In this document: positions 8,997-17,023 of the stretch, piece after piece | Layout of the letters: every line of letters starts with the position of its first letter | Numbering within the stretch: the stretch's first letter is position 1 | NCBI GenBank assembly: GCA_016234555.1 | Contig: JACRBJ010000044.1 | Location: 86,737 to 150,736, forward strand | DNA from: Chloroflexota bacterium | GTDB taxonomy: Bacteria; Chloroflexota; Anaerolineae; Anaerolineales; Villigracilaceae | DNA length: 64,000 nucleotides | Direction of reading: 5' to 3' | Position numbers and translations under genes: made by a program | Notes under the pieces: model-generated | Told to the model about the DNA's origin: nothing | The model's database searches: none | The model's input: the letters and a program-made list of their open reading frames with translations, nothing else

Positions 8997-9344
8997 GTGG
9001 AGCACATGCAAAACTTTACCGATGTAAAACTTGAGATATTTGTCCCGCAGGAATATGCGCTGAAAATCCGCGACGAGCTGGCGAAGATTGGCGTCGGGCG
9101 GATCGGGAACTACGACCACTGCATGGCCATGTATCCCGTGCAGGGATCGTACCGTCCCTTGGAGGGGGCAAATCCGTTCGCGGGGACGGTGGGTGTGGTC
9201 AGCGAAGGGACGGAATACAAGATGGAAATCAATTGCAGGCGGGAATTGGTTGAGGAGGCGATCAAGGTCATCAAAAGCGTCCATCCCTATGAAGAGCCGT
9301 TGATCAATGTCATTCCGCTGGCGAATCACCTGTTTGTAAAATGA
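8997..9344 (+). CDS. NIF3/CutA-like small alpha-beta protein
   Basis: This is a 115-residue protein with a GTG start. An ATG three codons later (9006) is an alternative, but its GGAG would be only 3 nt away. The pattern VKLEIFVPQEYALKIRDELAKIGVGRIGNYD, then GSYRPLEGANPF and VHPYEEPLINVIPL, matches the CutA1-like ferredoxin-fold domain found inside YqfO/NIF3-type proteins and as stand-alone copies. The YEEP segment is a family hallmark. Such domains trimerise. A function in metal or ligand sensing has been proposed but is not settled. The stop overlaps the ATG of the following EamA transporter (ATGA), so the two are translationally coupled. Confidence 0.85.
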   Translation: MEHMQNFTDVKLEIFVPQEYALKIRDELAKIGVGRIGNYDHCMAMYPVQGSYRPLEGANPFAGTVGVVSEGTEYKMEINCRRELVEEAIKVIKSVHPYEEPLINVIPLANHLFVK

Positions 9345-10393
9345 AATCATCAACCCTTCCCTTCATTTTACAAGCCCTGCTCGCCGCGCTATTTTTCGGG
9401 GCAAGTGCACCCATTGCAAAGTTTTTGCTGGGCGACAATATCGCGCCGATCTACCTCGCAGCATTTTTGTATCTCGGCAGTGGCACAGGGACTTTTCTCG
9501 TCAGGTTGACTCAGCGGATGCGGGCAAAGCAAGCGGAAGCGGACATCAAAAGGCCAGATGTCAAATGGCTGGCGGGTGCGATCATCTCTGGCGGAATCCT
9601 TGCGCCGATCATTTTGATGGTCAGCCTGCAAAACACACCTGCATCCACGGCTTCGTTGTTGTTGAATTTTGAAGGCGTGGGGACAACATTGATTGCTCTG
9701 CTGTTTTTCAAGGAAGCCATCAGCCGCCGCGCGTGGACTGCGATTCTGGTCATCACGCTGGCAAGCATTTTCCTCTCCGCCAATTTTGAAGGCGGGTTTG
9801 GATTCTCGCTCGGTGCCCTGGGGATCATCCTTGCCTGTGTCCTTTGGGGATTGGACAATAACTTCACGCGCAACATCTCTGGCAAGGACCCGCTTGCCAT
9901 CGTGGCATGGAAGGGATTGGTTGCAGGCACATTCTCGTTCTTCCTCGCGCTGTTTCTTGGTAACGCACTTCCATCTGCTCCAACCATTCTCTACACATTA
10001 CTTTTGGGATTTATCAGCTATGGCTTGAGCACCATGCTGTTCATCCGTTCCATGCGCGGACTTGGCGCGGCGCGCACCAGCGCGTTGTATGGCACGGCTC
10101 CGCTGGCGGGCGTGCTGTTGTCAATTGTCATCTTTGGGGAGTTTCCCTCTTTCCTGTTCATCATCGCCGCGATCTTGATGATCGGCGGCGCGTTGTTGCT
10201 TATCAATGAAGAGCATTCACACACGCACGTGCATACTGCAATGATCCACGAGCATAGCCATTCACACGAAGACCCATCTCATGCACATGCCGACGTGGAT
10301 GAAGTCCACTCGCACGAGCACAAACATCCCGCTGAGGAACATGAACACGACCACATGCCCGATATTCATCACAGACATGGGCATGAGGAGTAG
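9341..10393 (+). CDS. EamA/DMT transporter with His-rich cytoplasmic tail
   Basis: This 350-residue protein has ten hydrophobic segments across residues about 5-285, in two EamA repeats (for example NTPASTASLLLNFEGVGTTLIALLFFKE and GAARTSALYGTAPLAGVLLSIVIFGE). After the last helix comes a 60-residue tail in which more than 20 residues are histidine, often as HSH, HEH or HTH. Most EamA exporters lack such a tail. It resembles metal-chaperoning extensions of CzcD/ZIP or nickel proteins, so metal binding is a reasonable inference. It overlaps the NIF3/CutA-like gene by 4 bp. The transported substrate is unknown. Confidence 0.85.
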   Translation: MKSSTLPFILQALLAALFFGASAPIAKFLLGDNIAPIYLAAFLYLGSGTGTFLVRLTQRMRAKQAEADIKRPDVKWLAGAIISGGILAPIILMVSLQNTPASTASLLLNFEGVGTTLIALLFFKEAISRRAWTAILVITLASIFLSANFEGGFGFSLGALGIILACVLWGLDNNFTRNISGKDPLAIVAWKGLVAGTFSFFLALFLGNALPSAPTILYTLLLGFISYGLSTMLFIRSMRGLGAARTSALYGTAPLAGVLLSIVIFGEFPSFLFIIAAILMIGGALLLINEEHSHTHVHTAMIHEHSHSHEDPSHAHADVDEVHSHEHKHPAEEHEHDHMPDIHHRHGHEE

Positions 10394-10497
10394 TCATCTA
10401 GAAACAGCAACCAACCTCACCCATTGTCAAGAAGAAATGCTGAGGCATGGAACAAAGTGATTGAACGGGATTCGCTCCCAGCGTGCAGCCAGAGTCC

Positions 10498-10618
10498 CGA
10501 TCAAGAGAGTCGAATAGTCTGATGGTCGCGTGGTCACATCGTCAAAAGACGATGTGACCACGAGGCTGGATGACTATCAGACTAAAAGACTATCAGACCA
10601 AGAGACTAGGAGACTAAA
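10498..10618. repeat. Iterated degenerate short-repeat cluster with central hairpin upstream of pyrB
   Basis: The sequence is built of AGTC/GACT-containing near-repeats of about 7-10 nt (ACTATCAGACTAAAAGACTA, then CAGACCAAGAGACTAGGAGA). The centre is a perfect 15-bp hairpin, CGTGGTCACATCGTC-AAAA-GACGATGTGACCACG (10529-10562). The left flank carries the units in the opposite orientation (AATAGTCTGAT). The last unit contains the AGGAG used as the pyrB ribosome binding site. The track ORF extends 30 codons into this cluster, and those codons are unlikely to be translated as PyrB. Confidence 0.85.
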
Positions 10619-10619
10619 C

Positions 10620-11600
10620 ATGCCAACCCCATCCCTTAACCCCCACCTGCCCTTCGGCGAGAACAAGCAAGCCGACTGGTACGGCAAGGACATTATTTCC
10701 GTCAAGCAGTTCAGCCGCGATGACCTCGAGTACGTGTTCGGTGTGGCGCACGAGATGCGCGGAATGGTCGAGCGCGTCGGGACGTTCGACCTGCTGAAAG
10801 GCAAGATTTTGGCGAACCTGTTCTATGAACCGTCCACGAGGACTTCGTCGTCGTTCACGGCGGCGATGGAGCGGCTCGGCGGCTCGGTCATCCCGATCAA
10901 CGAGGTGAAGTATTCGTCGGTGTCGAAGGGCGAGAGCCTGCCCGATACCATCCGCACACTGGAATGTTACGCGGACGTGATCGTGCTGCGCCATCCCGAA
11001 ACGGGGTCGGCGGCGATTGCGGCGAAGGCGGCGCGGAAGCCCGTCATCAACGCTGGCGACGGCGTGGGCGAGCACCCGACCCAGGCGCTGCTCGACACGT
11101 TCACCATCATGGAGGAAATCGGGCGGCTCGACAATCTGACCGTGACCATGCTCGGCGATTTGAAATACGGTCGCACGGTGCATTCGCTGGCGCGCCTGCT
11201 CTCGCAGTTCAACGGCATCAAGCTGAATTACGTCTCGCCCGACATTTTGAAGATGCCGAAGGAAGTGATGGAGGAAGTGACGGCGAAGGGCGTGCCTCAG
11301 GCGGAGTTTGCTTCGCTCGAAAAGGCGCTGCCCGAAACCGACGTGCTGTACGTGACCCGTGTCCAGAAGGAGCGCTTCGAAGACCCCGCCGATTACGAAA
11401 AGGTGAAGGGCGCGTACGTGATCGACCCTGAGATTATGAAAGCCGCCAAGCAGGAAATGGCGGTGATGCATCCGCTGCCCCGCGTCGGTGAGATTTCCCC
11501 CGACTTCGACGACGATCCCCGCGCGGCGTATTTCCGTCAGATGGAATATGGTCTGTACGTGAGGATGGCTCTGCTGGCAATGGTACTGGGGAAGGCGTAA
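10620..11600 (+). CDS. pyrB: Aspartate carbamoyltransferase, catalytic chain
   Basis: The 326-residue enzyme condenses carbamoyl phosphate and aspartate to N-carbamoyl-aspartate, the committed step of pyrimidine synthesis. Residues 72-79 (STRTSSSF) give the carbamoyl-phosphate binding loop. KGES supplies the 80s-loop lysine, and HPTQALLD and HPLPR complete the active site. Length is close to the usual 305-320. The start is the ATG with AGGAG seven bases upstream. The track start 30 codons earlier would translate a repeat cluster. No pyrI regulatory gene follows, so this is probably an unregulated trimer or one controlled otherwise. It is monocistronic in this view, flanked by hairpins on both sides. 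Confidence 0.97.
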   Translation: MPTPSLNPHLPFGENKQADWYGKDIISVKQFSRDDLEYVFGVAHEMRGMVERVGTFDLLKGKILANLFYEPSTRTSSSFTAAMERLGGSVIPINEVKYSSVSKGESLPDTIRTLECYADVIVLRHPETGSAAIAAKAARKPVINAGDGVGEHPTQALLDTFTIMEEIGRLDNLTVTMLGDLKYGRTVHSLARLLSQFNGIKLNYVSPDILKMPKEVMEEVTAKGVPQAEFASLEKALPETDVLYVTRVQKERFEDPADYEKVKGAYVIDPEIMKAAKQEMAVMHPLPRVGEISPDFDDDPRAAYFRQMEYGLYVRMALLAMVLGKA

Positions 11601-11611
11601 AGAAATAAACA

Positions 11612-11653
11612 GGTGGACACGTACACAGGTGATAACTTGTGTACGTGTCCACC
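11612..11653. repeat. 16-bp perfect hairpin downstream of pyrB
   Basis: The arms GGTGGACACGTACACA and TGTGTACGTGTCCACC surround a 10-nt loop. The arms are themselves built from GTGGACAC/GTACACAGGTG-like units. No T-run follows, so it may stabilise the 3' end or be another member of the degenerate-repeat class and not a classical terminator. Confidence 0.75.
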
Positions 11654-11751
11654 CGTCTTCCGACGGTAGAATGTCCCATTTCCGGAAGAGGGAAACGTTG
11701 TAAAATAGAAGCAGGTAAAGACATTCCTTCATATCGAAAAGAGGTGATCCC

Positions 11752-12018
11752 ATGAACAACCAGGAAATCGACCAACTGCTCGAAAAATTGAAAAATGAGA
11801 TCGAAGGAATCCAGCCTAATGACGAAAAGGGGCAGGCGCTTTTACGCGAACTCTCGGCGGATATCCGTGAACTGTTGGAGCGGGCTGAATCGAAACAGCC
11901 TGCGCCATCCATGATGCAGCGTTTGCAGGCATCGATAGACCATTTTGAAATCACCCACCCCGACCTGACCGCCGCACTTTCGAGTCTGTCTGCCATCCTC
12001 AGCAATGCAGGGATTTAG
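11752..12018 (+). CDS. Small DUF4404-like protein
   Basis: This is an 88-residue, acidic, helical soluble protein with a strong ribosome binding site (AGAGGTGATCCC) before the ATG. The pattern is an N-terminal heptad-rich helix (LLEKLKNEIEGI, RELSADIRELLE), a short Pro-rich turn, then LQASIDHFEITHPDLTAALSSLSAILSNAGI. The FExxHPxLT...LS..GI ending is what I associate with the DUF4404 family of unknown function. No catalytic residues are apparent. A terminator hairpin follows directly, so it is likely a single-gene transcript. Confidence 0.75.
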   Translation: MNNQEIDQLLEKLKNEIEGIQPNDEKGQALLRELSADIRELLERAESKQPAPSMMQRLQASIDHFEITHPDLTAALSSLSAILSNAGI

Positions 12019-12035
12019 CCCAATCACTTAAACGA

Positions 12036-12064
12036 AAAACGCTGGCAGACTGCCAGCGTTTTGA
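12036..12064. terminator. Bidirectional intrinsic terminator
   Basis: AACGCTGGCAG and CTGCCAGCGTT form an 11-bp stem around one base, with AAAA upstream and TTTTGATTT downstream. It separates the convergent DUF4404-like (+) and PCu(A)C (-) genes. Confidence 0.9.
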
Positions 12065-12065
12065 T

Positions 12066-12539
12066 TTACGGTGTTTGATGTCCGTCCATGCCCCCGCCGC
12101 CCATCCCTTCGGCATCCTTCACGGGGACGGTCAGGGTCAGGTCGGCGCGGTTTTTGAATTTCAGGGTCAGGGTGATTTCGTCACCTGATTTCAAGTCACG
12201 AGTCAGACCAATCAGCATGATGTGATAACTGCCAGGTTTTAGCTCCACGGATTTACCAGCGGGGAGTGCGATGGACTGCTGTTGAATCATCTCCATCGTG
12301 CCGTCGGCTTTCATCTGGCTCAGGTGAATTTCCACCGCCTGTGCCGCATCTGAGGATGCGCCAACCAACTCATCATCCGTGCTGGTTCCATTTTGGATGA
12401 GCATGTACGCCGCGCTGTTGCCTTCCTTCGTACCGGAACGCACCCAGAAATCTTTTGCGGCGATTTCGTTCGGCATGTTTGAACCACAGGCGGCGACAAG
12501 CAGGGTTACAAAAATCAACATCAACAAAAGTTTCTTCAT
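12066..12539 (-). CDS. PCu(A)C-type copper chaperone lipoprotein
   Basis: The 157-residue precursor has a hydrophobic signal and the lipobox VAAC with Cys18, so it should be anchored outside the membrane. The PCu(A)C copper site is visible: H72, M84, H106 and M108 (IHLSQ..., TMEM, SYHIM), matching the family's His-X-Met...His-X-Met spacing closely. These chaperones deliver Cu(I) to the CuA or CuB centres of cytochrome oxidase or buffer extracellular copper. The Gly/Met/His-rich C-terminus (GMGGGGMDGHQ) may add metal affinity. No oxidase genes are nearby. It ends at a bidirectional terminator. Confidence 0.93.
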   Translation of the reverse strand: MKKLLLMLIFVTLLVAACGSNMPNEIAAKDFWVRSGTKEGNSAAYMLIQNGTSTDDELVGASSDAAQAVEIHLSQMKADGTMEMIQQQSIALPAGKSVELKPGSYHIMLIGLTRDLKSGDEITLTLKFKNRADLTLTVPVKDAEGMGGGGMDGHQTP

Positions 12540-12611
12540 AATTTTCTCCTCTTTTACTGAATGATATGTTTGGCTTGCCAGAAGCCAGTCTCCGACAAGC
12601 GGTGGATGATT

Positions 12612-13775
12612 TTACTTCGAGTGATACTTCCGCCCGCGCCATGTCACCCCCTGACCAGACAGCACCTTCCACGCGGAAGTGAGCATCATGGCGGCGAAGA
12701 CACCCGCGCCCAGCGGAGTGGTCAGCGCGTACCATGCGGAGATGTTCATGCCGCGTGCGGCTTTTGCGCGGAGGTAGAGCAACCAGCCCCACACCAGCAG
12801 GGATTGAACAATGATCGCGCCCGCCAGCCATTCTCCGCCGTTAAACAGCCAGTTGATTCCAAGCAATGTCCAAAGTGGAAGGAACAGAGCCGCTATTAGT
12901 GCCAGCGTGGCTCCGAATGCGCCGAGCAGCAGCATGGCAGGATGTCCGCTGAGACCTAGGTAAATATTCTTTGTCCAACCTTCCCACATGGAAGGCAGGT
13001 CGGTGTACATGCGGGTGCGGATGACCTTCATCCCGTCCGCGACGACGAGACGATGCCCGTTCCATTTGACCTGCTCTGAGATGGCTTTGTCTTCGACGAT
13101 CTGGTCTTTGACCTTTTCATGTCCGCCGATGTCGTTGTAGACTGCACGCCGAATCATGATGAACTGTCCGTTGGCGATGGCGTCGCGGCTGTTGGGATCG
13201 TTGACCTTGCGCGGCGAGAAGCCGACCGAAAGGGCGGTCATCACCAGCGGCATGACCACCTTTTCCCAAAACGAACCGAGGATTTGTTCGTTCATCGTGG
13301 TGAACATGTCAGCCTCGGTTTTGATGGCTTTGGCGTAGCACGCTGAGATGGCGTTCGGCGCGAGGAAGGTATCAGCGTCCACGAAACAGAGCCACTCGCC
13401 ATGCGCAGCAGCTGAGGCTTGAAACAAGGCATGGGGTTTTCCCGCCCAGCCTGCGGGTAGTTCGTTCCCACGGATTGGGAGCAGACGAGAGTCGCGGGAC
13501 GCGATTTCAATTAGTTGAGTCAGAGTTGAATCAGTCGAGCGGTCATCCAAAACAACGACTTCGATGTTCGGATAATCCTGCCCAAGCGCAGACTCAACAC
13601 AGCGGCGAATATTATTTTCTTCGTTGCGGGCGGGGATGCAGATTGAAATCAGCGGGGCGTCGGCTGGTGGAAATGCCGGCTCAACAATCACATCGAGATG
13701 ATATTGATTGTGAATCCAATAAATGATGACGATGGCGGCAAGGAAGAGCAGGGTCGAAATAATAAAGTAAGTCAT
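12612..13775 (-). CDS. Membrane glycosyltransferase family 2 (HpnB/CrtQ-like)
   Basis: The 387-residue protein has an N-terminal membrane helix, a GT2 catalytic domain (residues about 40-260) and three C-terminal helices. Motifs: ISICIPARNEENNIRRCVESAL, VVVLDDRSTD, FVDADTFL as the DxD metal site, and a QxxxW-like C-terminal acceptor region. This architecture resembles HpnB and CrtQ-type enzymes that glycosylate hopanoids, carotenoids or other lipids. I use the ATG at 13775 because the six extra codons of the track come from a repeat cluster and start at TTG. No strong ribosome binding site is seen. The acceptor is unknown. Confidence 0.85.
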   Translation of the reverse strand: MTYFIISTLLFLAAIVIIYWIHNQYHLDVIVEPAFPPADAPLISICIPARNEENNIRRCVESALGQDYPNIEVVVLDDRSTDSTLTQLIEIASRDSRLLPIRGNELPAGWAGKPHALFQASAAAHGEWLCFVDADTFLAPNAISACYAKAIKTEADMFTTMNEQILGSFWEKVVMPLVMTALSVGFSPRKVNDPNSRDAIANGQFIMIRRAVYNDIGGHEKVKDQIVEDKAISEQVKWNGHRLVVADGMKVIRTRMYTDLPSMWEGWTKNIYLGLSGHPAMLLLGAFGATLALIAALFLPLWTLLGINWLFNGGEWLAGAIIVQSLLVWGWLLYLRAKAARGMNISAWYALTTPLGAGVFAAMMLTSAWKVLSGQGVTWRGRKYHSK

Positions 13776-13781
13776 AATTTT

Positions 13782-13829
13782 GTCGAAAGTCAAAGGTCAA
13801 AAGTCAGTCCTTCGACCTTTGACCTTTTA
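13782..13829. repeat. Degenerate AAAGGTC/GAAAGTC repeat pair in inverted arms
   Basis: The left arm is GTCGAAAGTCAAAGGTCAAA, and the right arm is CTTCGACCTTTGACCTTTT, which is its approximate reverse complement. It occupies the whole gap between sbcC and the GT2 gene and overlaps the last codons of sbcC. Closely similar units occur at 37233-37260 and 37684-37740. Confidence 0.8.
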
Positions 13830-16412
13830 GATAACTTTCACCGCACTCCCCCGCTCCGTCTTCTCGACCTCGATCCGATTCGGGAAGGCGTCCTTGAGTT
13901 CGTCGAGATGGGTGATGATGAGAATCTTCGCAAAGTCATGTTTGACCATATTGATGGCTTCGATCAGCCGCTGGCGACCCTGCGTGTCCTGTGAGCCGAA
14001 GCCTTCGTCAATGACCAGCGTTTGCAGGCGCGCACCTTTGCGCTGCGAGAGAATTTCGGAGAGCGCAAGGCGGATGGCAAAGTTCACGCGGAAGGCTTCG
14101 CCGCCCGAATACATTTCGTAGTCACGCCAACCAGAACTATCTCGAATGCGAATTTCAAGCGTCTCTTTTAGGTCTTTTCGTTTTTCATCTTTATATTTTT
14201 CTTGCGTAGTAAATTCAATGGACATGTGTCCATCGCTCAGGCGGTCAAGCAGGTCGTTGGCTTTTTGCTCAATTTGCGGCAGTGCCTGTTCGATGAGCAG
14301 GGCGGGCACGCCATCCCTGCCGAAGGCGCGCTCCAAAGTCTTGTGGTGGGCGATCCGCTGGTTGAGTTCCTCGCGCTGACCTCCGTAATCGGTTCTGCGT
14401 GCGCGCAACGTCGCAAGCACCTCCACCTTTTGACGCGCCGCGCCGACCTGATCACGGGTCTGGTTTTCATCTTCGAGCAGGGCGCGCCATTTGTTTTCGG
14501 CTTCGAGGATATTCGGAGCCAGCGTTTCGGATTCAGCCAATTTTTGGGAAGCGACTCGACAAGCCTGATCGCTCTCCCTGACCTCTTCCTCGCGTTGAGC
14601 TTTTTCTGCTTCCAGGCTTTTTATCTCACCCTCAAGGTGGTTGCTGACTTTCCTGGCAATTTTCAAGCTATTGGCTTCTTCCTCTGCCACGCGCCCACTT
14701 GACTCCGCCAGTCTCACCGCCTCATGCGCCGACGGGTCGTAGCCGAGTTTCGCAAGGTCCTTGTCGATTTTTGATAATTGCTTATGCGCATCCGCCGCAA
14801 AAGATTCCTTTTCCAGAGTCTTAGTCACTTCCGCCAGGCGCTTCTTCCCCGTCTTCTCCCATTCCTTTTCAGCGGACTTGAGACTCTCGATCCGCTCAGT
14901 CAACTGCGAAACGGCATTTGAATGTACGAGGAGTTCCTTTTCAACATTTGCCAACTCTGCGACTCGTAACTCGTAACTCGCAACTCGCTTCCCCACCTCT
15001 TCCAGTTCTTTCTTATTGGCGCGGAACTGGTCGCCTTTGTCCTTACCCTGCTTGTTCAAATCTTTCAACGTGGACTTGCGATGCGCCTCGCTCAGTTCCT
15101 GTCCGCAGAGGGGACAGGTTGCTCCTTCGGTCTGTTCGAGCGAATCGATGCGCTTCTTGATCTCGTCCATCTCTTTGCGAAGCGATTCGTTCTCAACCTT
15201 CAACGCCGCGTTTTTTTCGCGTGCTTCATTCCGCTGGCTTTCCAACTCACTGCGTTCCTTGACCTTTTCCTCCGCCTCTTTGAGCGAAGCCTGTGCCGCC
15301 TTAACTTGTTCCTCCAACTCACCCACGACTGATGACTGATTACTGATTACTGTCCATTGATTACCAAGTGCTTCAAACTCCTGCTCCAACTTTGCCTTCT
15401 CCACTTCGATTTCACGAAGCAACGGCTGACGGAGTTCACTCTGCTCGCGGAACTTCTGCGCCATCCCCTCGAAGGCTTCCAACTCCTTGCGTGACTTTTG
15501 CCACGCCTTGTAGTTTGTCTCGATTTCTTCGGCGCGATGAATCAAGTCAGCATAATTGGCGCGTTCGCCTTCTTTTTCAGCAAGGCGAGTCTCGATGTTT
15601 GCCAGCGACGTCCGCGCCCGCTCCAGCGCAGCGGACAGAGTCTCCGCCATTTTGCGCTGTTCCTGAATCAACGCCGCATTCTTGCGGATATTCTCCAGCG
15701 CGGATTCCTGCATGCCGCGAGCAGACGATAATTGCTTGAGCGTGCTTTCCAACTCTGCCAACCGTGACTTGCGGACTTCCTCCTCCGCCAGCTCGGAATC
15801 AATCTCCGCCACGCGCCCGTCGATTTCCTGCACGTCGCTTTCAATTTGTTTGCGTCGCTCGGCAGTGCGTTCCTTGTAGGTATCCCAAATCTCCAAACCG
15901 AGAATCGAACTCAACACCGCCTTGCGCTCACTGGATTTTCTCTGCGTGAACTCATCCGCCTTGCCCTGCAAAAAGAACGAGGCATTGATGAAAGTATCGT
16001 AATCCATCCGCAGGGTTTGCTCGATTCGCGTCTGCGTCTCGCGGGTCGTCTTCTCCGTCAGCGGCTTCCACTCTCCCCGTTCTGCATTCTGCATTCCGCC
16101 TTCTGCATTGATTTGAAACTCCAGCGTCGTACTTTTCCCTCGCGGCAGAGTCCGCTGTACGCGGAAGGTGTTTCCCTCGTAGGCAAAGGTCAGGGACACT
16201 TCCGCCGCTTTCACATCCAAATTCAGGTTGATGACGTCCGTGCTCTTGCCGCGCGCCTCGCCGAACAGCGCCCAGGTCATCGCGTCCAGCAGGGATGATT
16301 TACCCGCGCCGTTCTGTCCCGAAATGCAGGCAAGGTCGAAGGAGTTGAAATCCAGTTCAACGGGGTCGCGATACGAGAGAAAACCTGAAATCCGAAGGTG
16401 AAGGGGAATCAT
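13827..16412 (-). CDS. sbcC: SbcC/Rad50-type exonuclease ATPase subunit
   Basis: The 861-residue SMC-like ATPase normally partners the SbcD/Mre11 nuclease in DNA end and hairpin processing. Visible features: Walker A GQNGAGKSS (about 33-41), long coiled coils, a zinc-hook CPLC near 434, the ABC signature YSGGEAFR near 770, and Walker B LVIDEGFGSQD near 797. Three in-frame stretches are translated from iterated short repeats: NAEGGMQNAERGEW (~100), QWTVISNQSSVV (~350) and ASYELRVAEL (~478). The last two lie in coiled-coil arms and the first in a beta region of the head. No sbcD gene is in the window. The start has no obvious ribosome binding site. Confidence 0.95.
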   Translation of the reverse strand: MIPLHLRISGFLSYRDPVELDFNSFDLACISGQNGAGKSSLLDAMTWALFGEARGKSTDVINLNLDVKAAEVSLTFAYEGNTFRVQRTLPRGKSTTLEFQINAEGGMQNAERGEWKPLTEKTTRETQTRIEQTLRMDYDTFINASFFLQGKADEFTQRKSSERKAVLSSILGLEIWDTYKERTAERRKQIESDVQEIDGRVAEIDSELAEEEVRKSRLAELESTLKQLSSARGMQESALENIRKNAALIQEQRKMAETLSAALERARTSLANIETRLAEKEGERANYADLIHRAEEIETNYKAWQKSRKELEAFEGMAQKFREQSELRQPLLREIEVEKAKLEQEFEALGNQWTVISNQSSVVGELEEQVKAAQASLKEAEEKVKERSELESQRNEAREKNAALKVENESLRKEMDEIKKRIDSLEQTEGATCPLCGQELSEAHRKSTLKDLNKQGKDKGDQFRANKKELEEVGKRVASYELRVAELANVEKELLVHSNAVSQLTERIESLKSAEKEWEKTGKKRLAEVTKTLEKESFAADAHKQLSKIDKDLAKLGYDPSAHEAVRLAESSGRVAEEEANSLKIARKVSNHLEGEIKSLEAEKAQREEEVRESDQACRVASQKLAESETLAPNILEAENKWRALLEDENQTRDQVGAARQKVEVLATLRARRTDYGGQREELNQRIAHHKTLERAFGRDGVPALLIEQALPQIEQKANDLLDRLSDGHMSIEFTTQEKYKDEKRKDLKETLEIRIRDSSGWRDYEMYSGGEAFRVNFAIRLALSEILSQRKGARLQTLVIDEGFGSQDTQGRQRLIEAINMVKHDFAKILIITHLDELKDAFPNRIEVEKTERGSAVKVI
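14961..14988. repeat. In-frame iterated repeat (ACTCGTA units) inside sbcC
   Basis: GACTCGTAACTCGTAACTCG continues as CAACTCGC, giving an ~8-nt unit repeated four times with drift. It encodes part of the SbcC coiled coil. Confidence 0.8.
15325..15364. repeat. In-frame iterated repeat (ACTGATTA units) inside sbcC
   Basis: GACTGATGACTGATTACTGA continues as TTACTGTCCATTGATTACC. The unit is 7-8 nt, repeated about five times with drift. It is translated as VISNQSSVV in the coiled coil. Confidence 0.85.
16079..16112. repeat. In-frame iterated repeat (TTCTGCA units) inside sbcC
   Basis: TTCTGCATTCTGCATTCCGC is followed by CTTCTGCATT, a 7-nt unit repeated four times with drift. It is translated as part of NAEGGMQNAERGEW near the SbcC head domain. 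Confidence 0.85.
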
Positions 16413-16427
16413 TGAAAATAACTATCC

Positions 16428-16478
16428 TCAATTTTGCATTCTGTATTCTTCATTCTTTATTCCGCATTCGATTATAAT
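16428..16478. repeat. Iterated repeat (TTCTGTA/TTCATTC units) between sbcC and the next gene
   Basis: GCATTCTGTATTCTTCATTC continues as TTTATTCCGCATTCG. It is built from the same TTCTGCA-like heptamer as the in-gene copy at 16079 but more diverged. The track ORF's first 18 residues on + come from this cluster and are not part of the gene. A TATAAT follows at 16473. Confidence 0.8.
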
Positions 16479-16487
16479 CCACCCAAT

Positions 16488-16979
16488 ATGTATGAATCAG
16501 AGTTGCCCCGCAACCGTCTTCGCATGACCCTCATCGCGATCATCATCGCCACCATCCCCTGTTATTGCATCGGCTTCGTCGCCCTGTCGCTGGCTCCCAA
16601 CAAAAACGGGACTCCCACCCCAACCGTCACCCAGTCCACCGCCGAGACGGGCACGCCGCTTTCACCCACCGCCAGCCTCACTCCGCTGGTCGTGACAAGC
16701 ACCGTCTCCAACACCCCAACTCAAACGCCGACAACGACTCCAACCCCGACGTTCACCATCACGCTGACCCCCTTCCAGCCGAACACCAACACGCCGACCT
16801 TCACATACACGCCGACCATTACGCAAACCTTCACGCCCACCTCCACATTTACCCCCACACCGACGCCCACGGCGACGTTCACAAGCACCTTCACCCCAAC
16901 GATTACGCCAACACCCACCATCACGCCGACGCCAACCATCACCCCGTCCGCTTCGCCAACAGCTTTCGGCGGCGGATAA
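16488..16979 (+). CDS. Signal-anchored Thr/Pro-rich protein
   Basis: The 163-residue protein begins with a short basic segment and one hydrophobic helix (about 15-35) and continues as an almost pure Thr/Pro/Ser/Ala tract with many TPTPT and TFT repeats, ending in a Gly triplet. Such a region is likely extended, extracellular and possibly O-glycosylated, like cell-surface stalks. I start at the ATG just after the repeat cluster, with TATAAT nine bases upstream and no ribosome binding site, which suggests a leaderless transcript. No catalytic domain is present. A terminator follows. Confidence 0.75.
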   Translation: MYESELPRNRLRMTLIAIIIATIPCYCIGFVALSLAPNKNGTPTPTVTQSTAETGTPLSPTASLTPLVVTSTVSNTPTQTPTTTPTPTFTITLTPFQPNTNTPTFTYTPTITQTFTPTSTFTPTPTPTATFTSTFTPTITPTPTITPTPTITPSASPTAFGGG

Positions 16980-16984
16980 ACTCA

Positions 16985-17016
16985 CGGAGACTCCCGCAAA
17001 GGGGTCTCTTTTTTTC
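16985..17016 (+). terminator. Intrinsic terminator
   Basis: GGAGACTCCC and GGGGTCTC-type arms around GCAAA are followed by eight T residues. It ends the Thr/Pro-rich gene just before the first M42 gene. Confidence 0.85.
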
Positions 17017-17023
17017 AAGGACC

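Noticed and set aside
10614-12005. 463-aa minus-strand ORF antisense to pyrB
   Set aside because: It is a shadow of the GC-rich pyrB codon pattern, has no ribosome binding site and a His/Arg-rich composition unlike a real protein.
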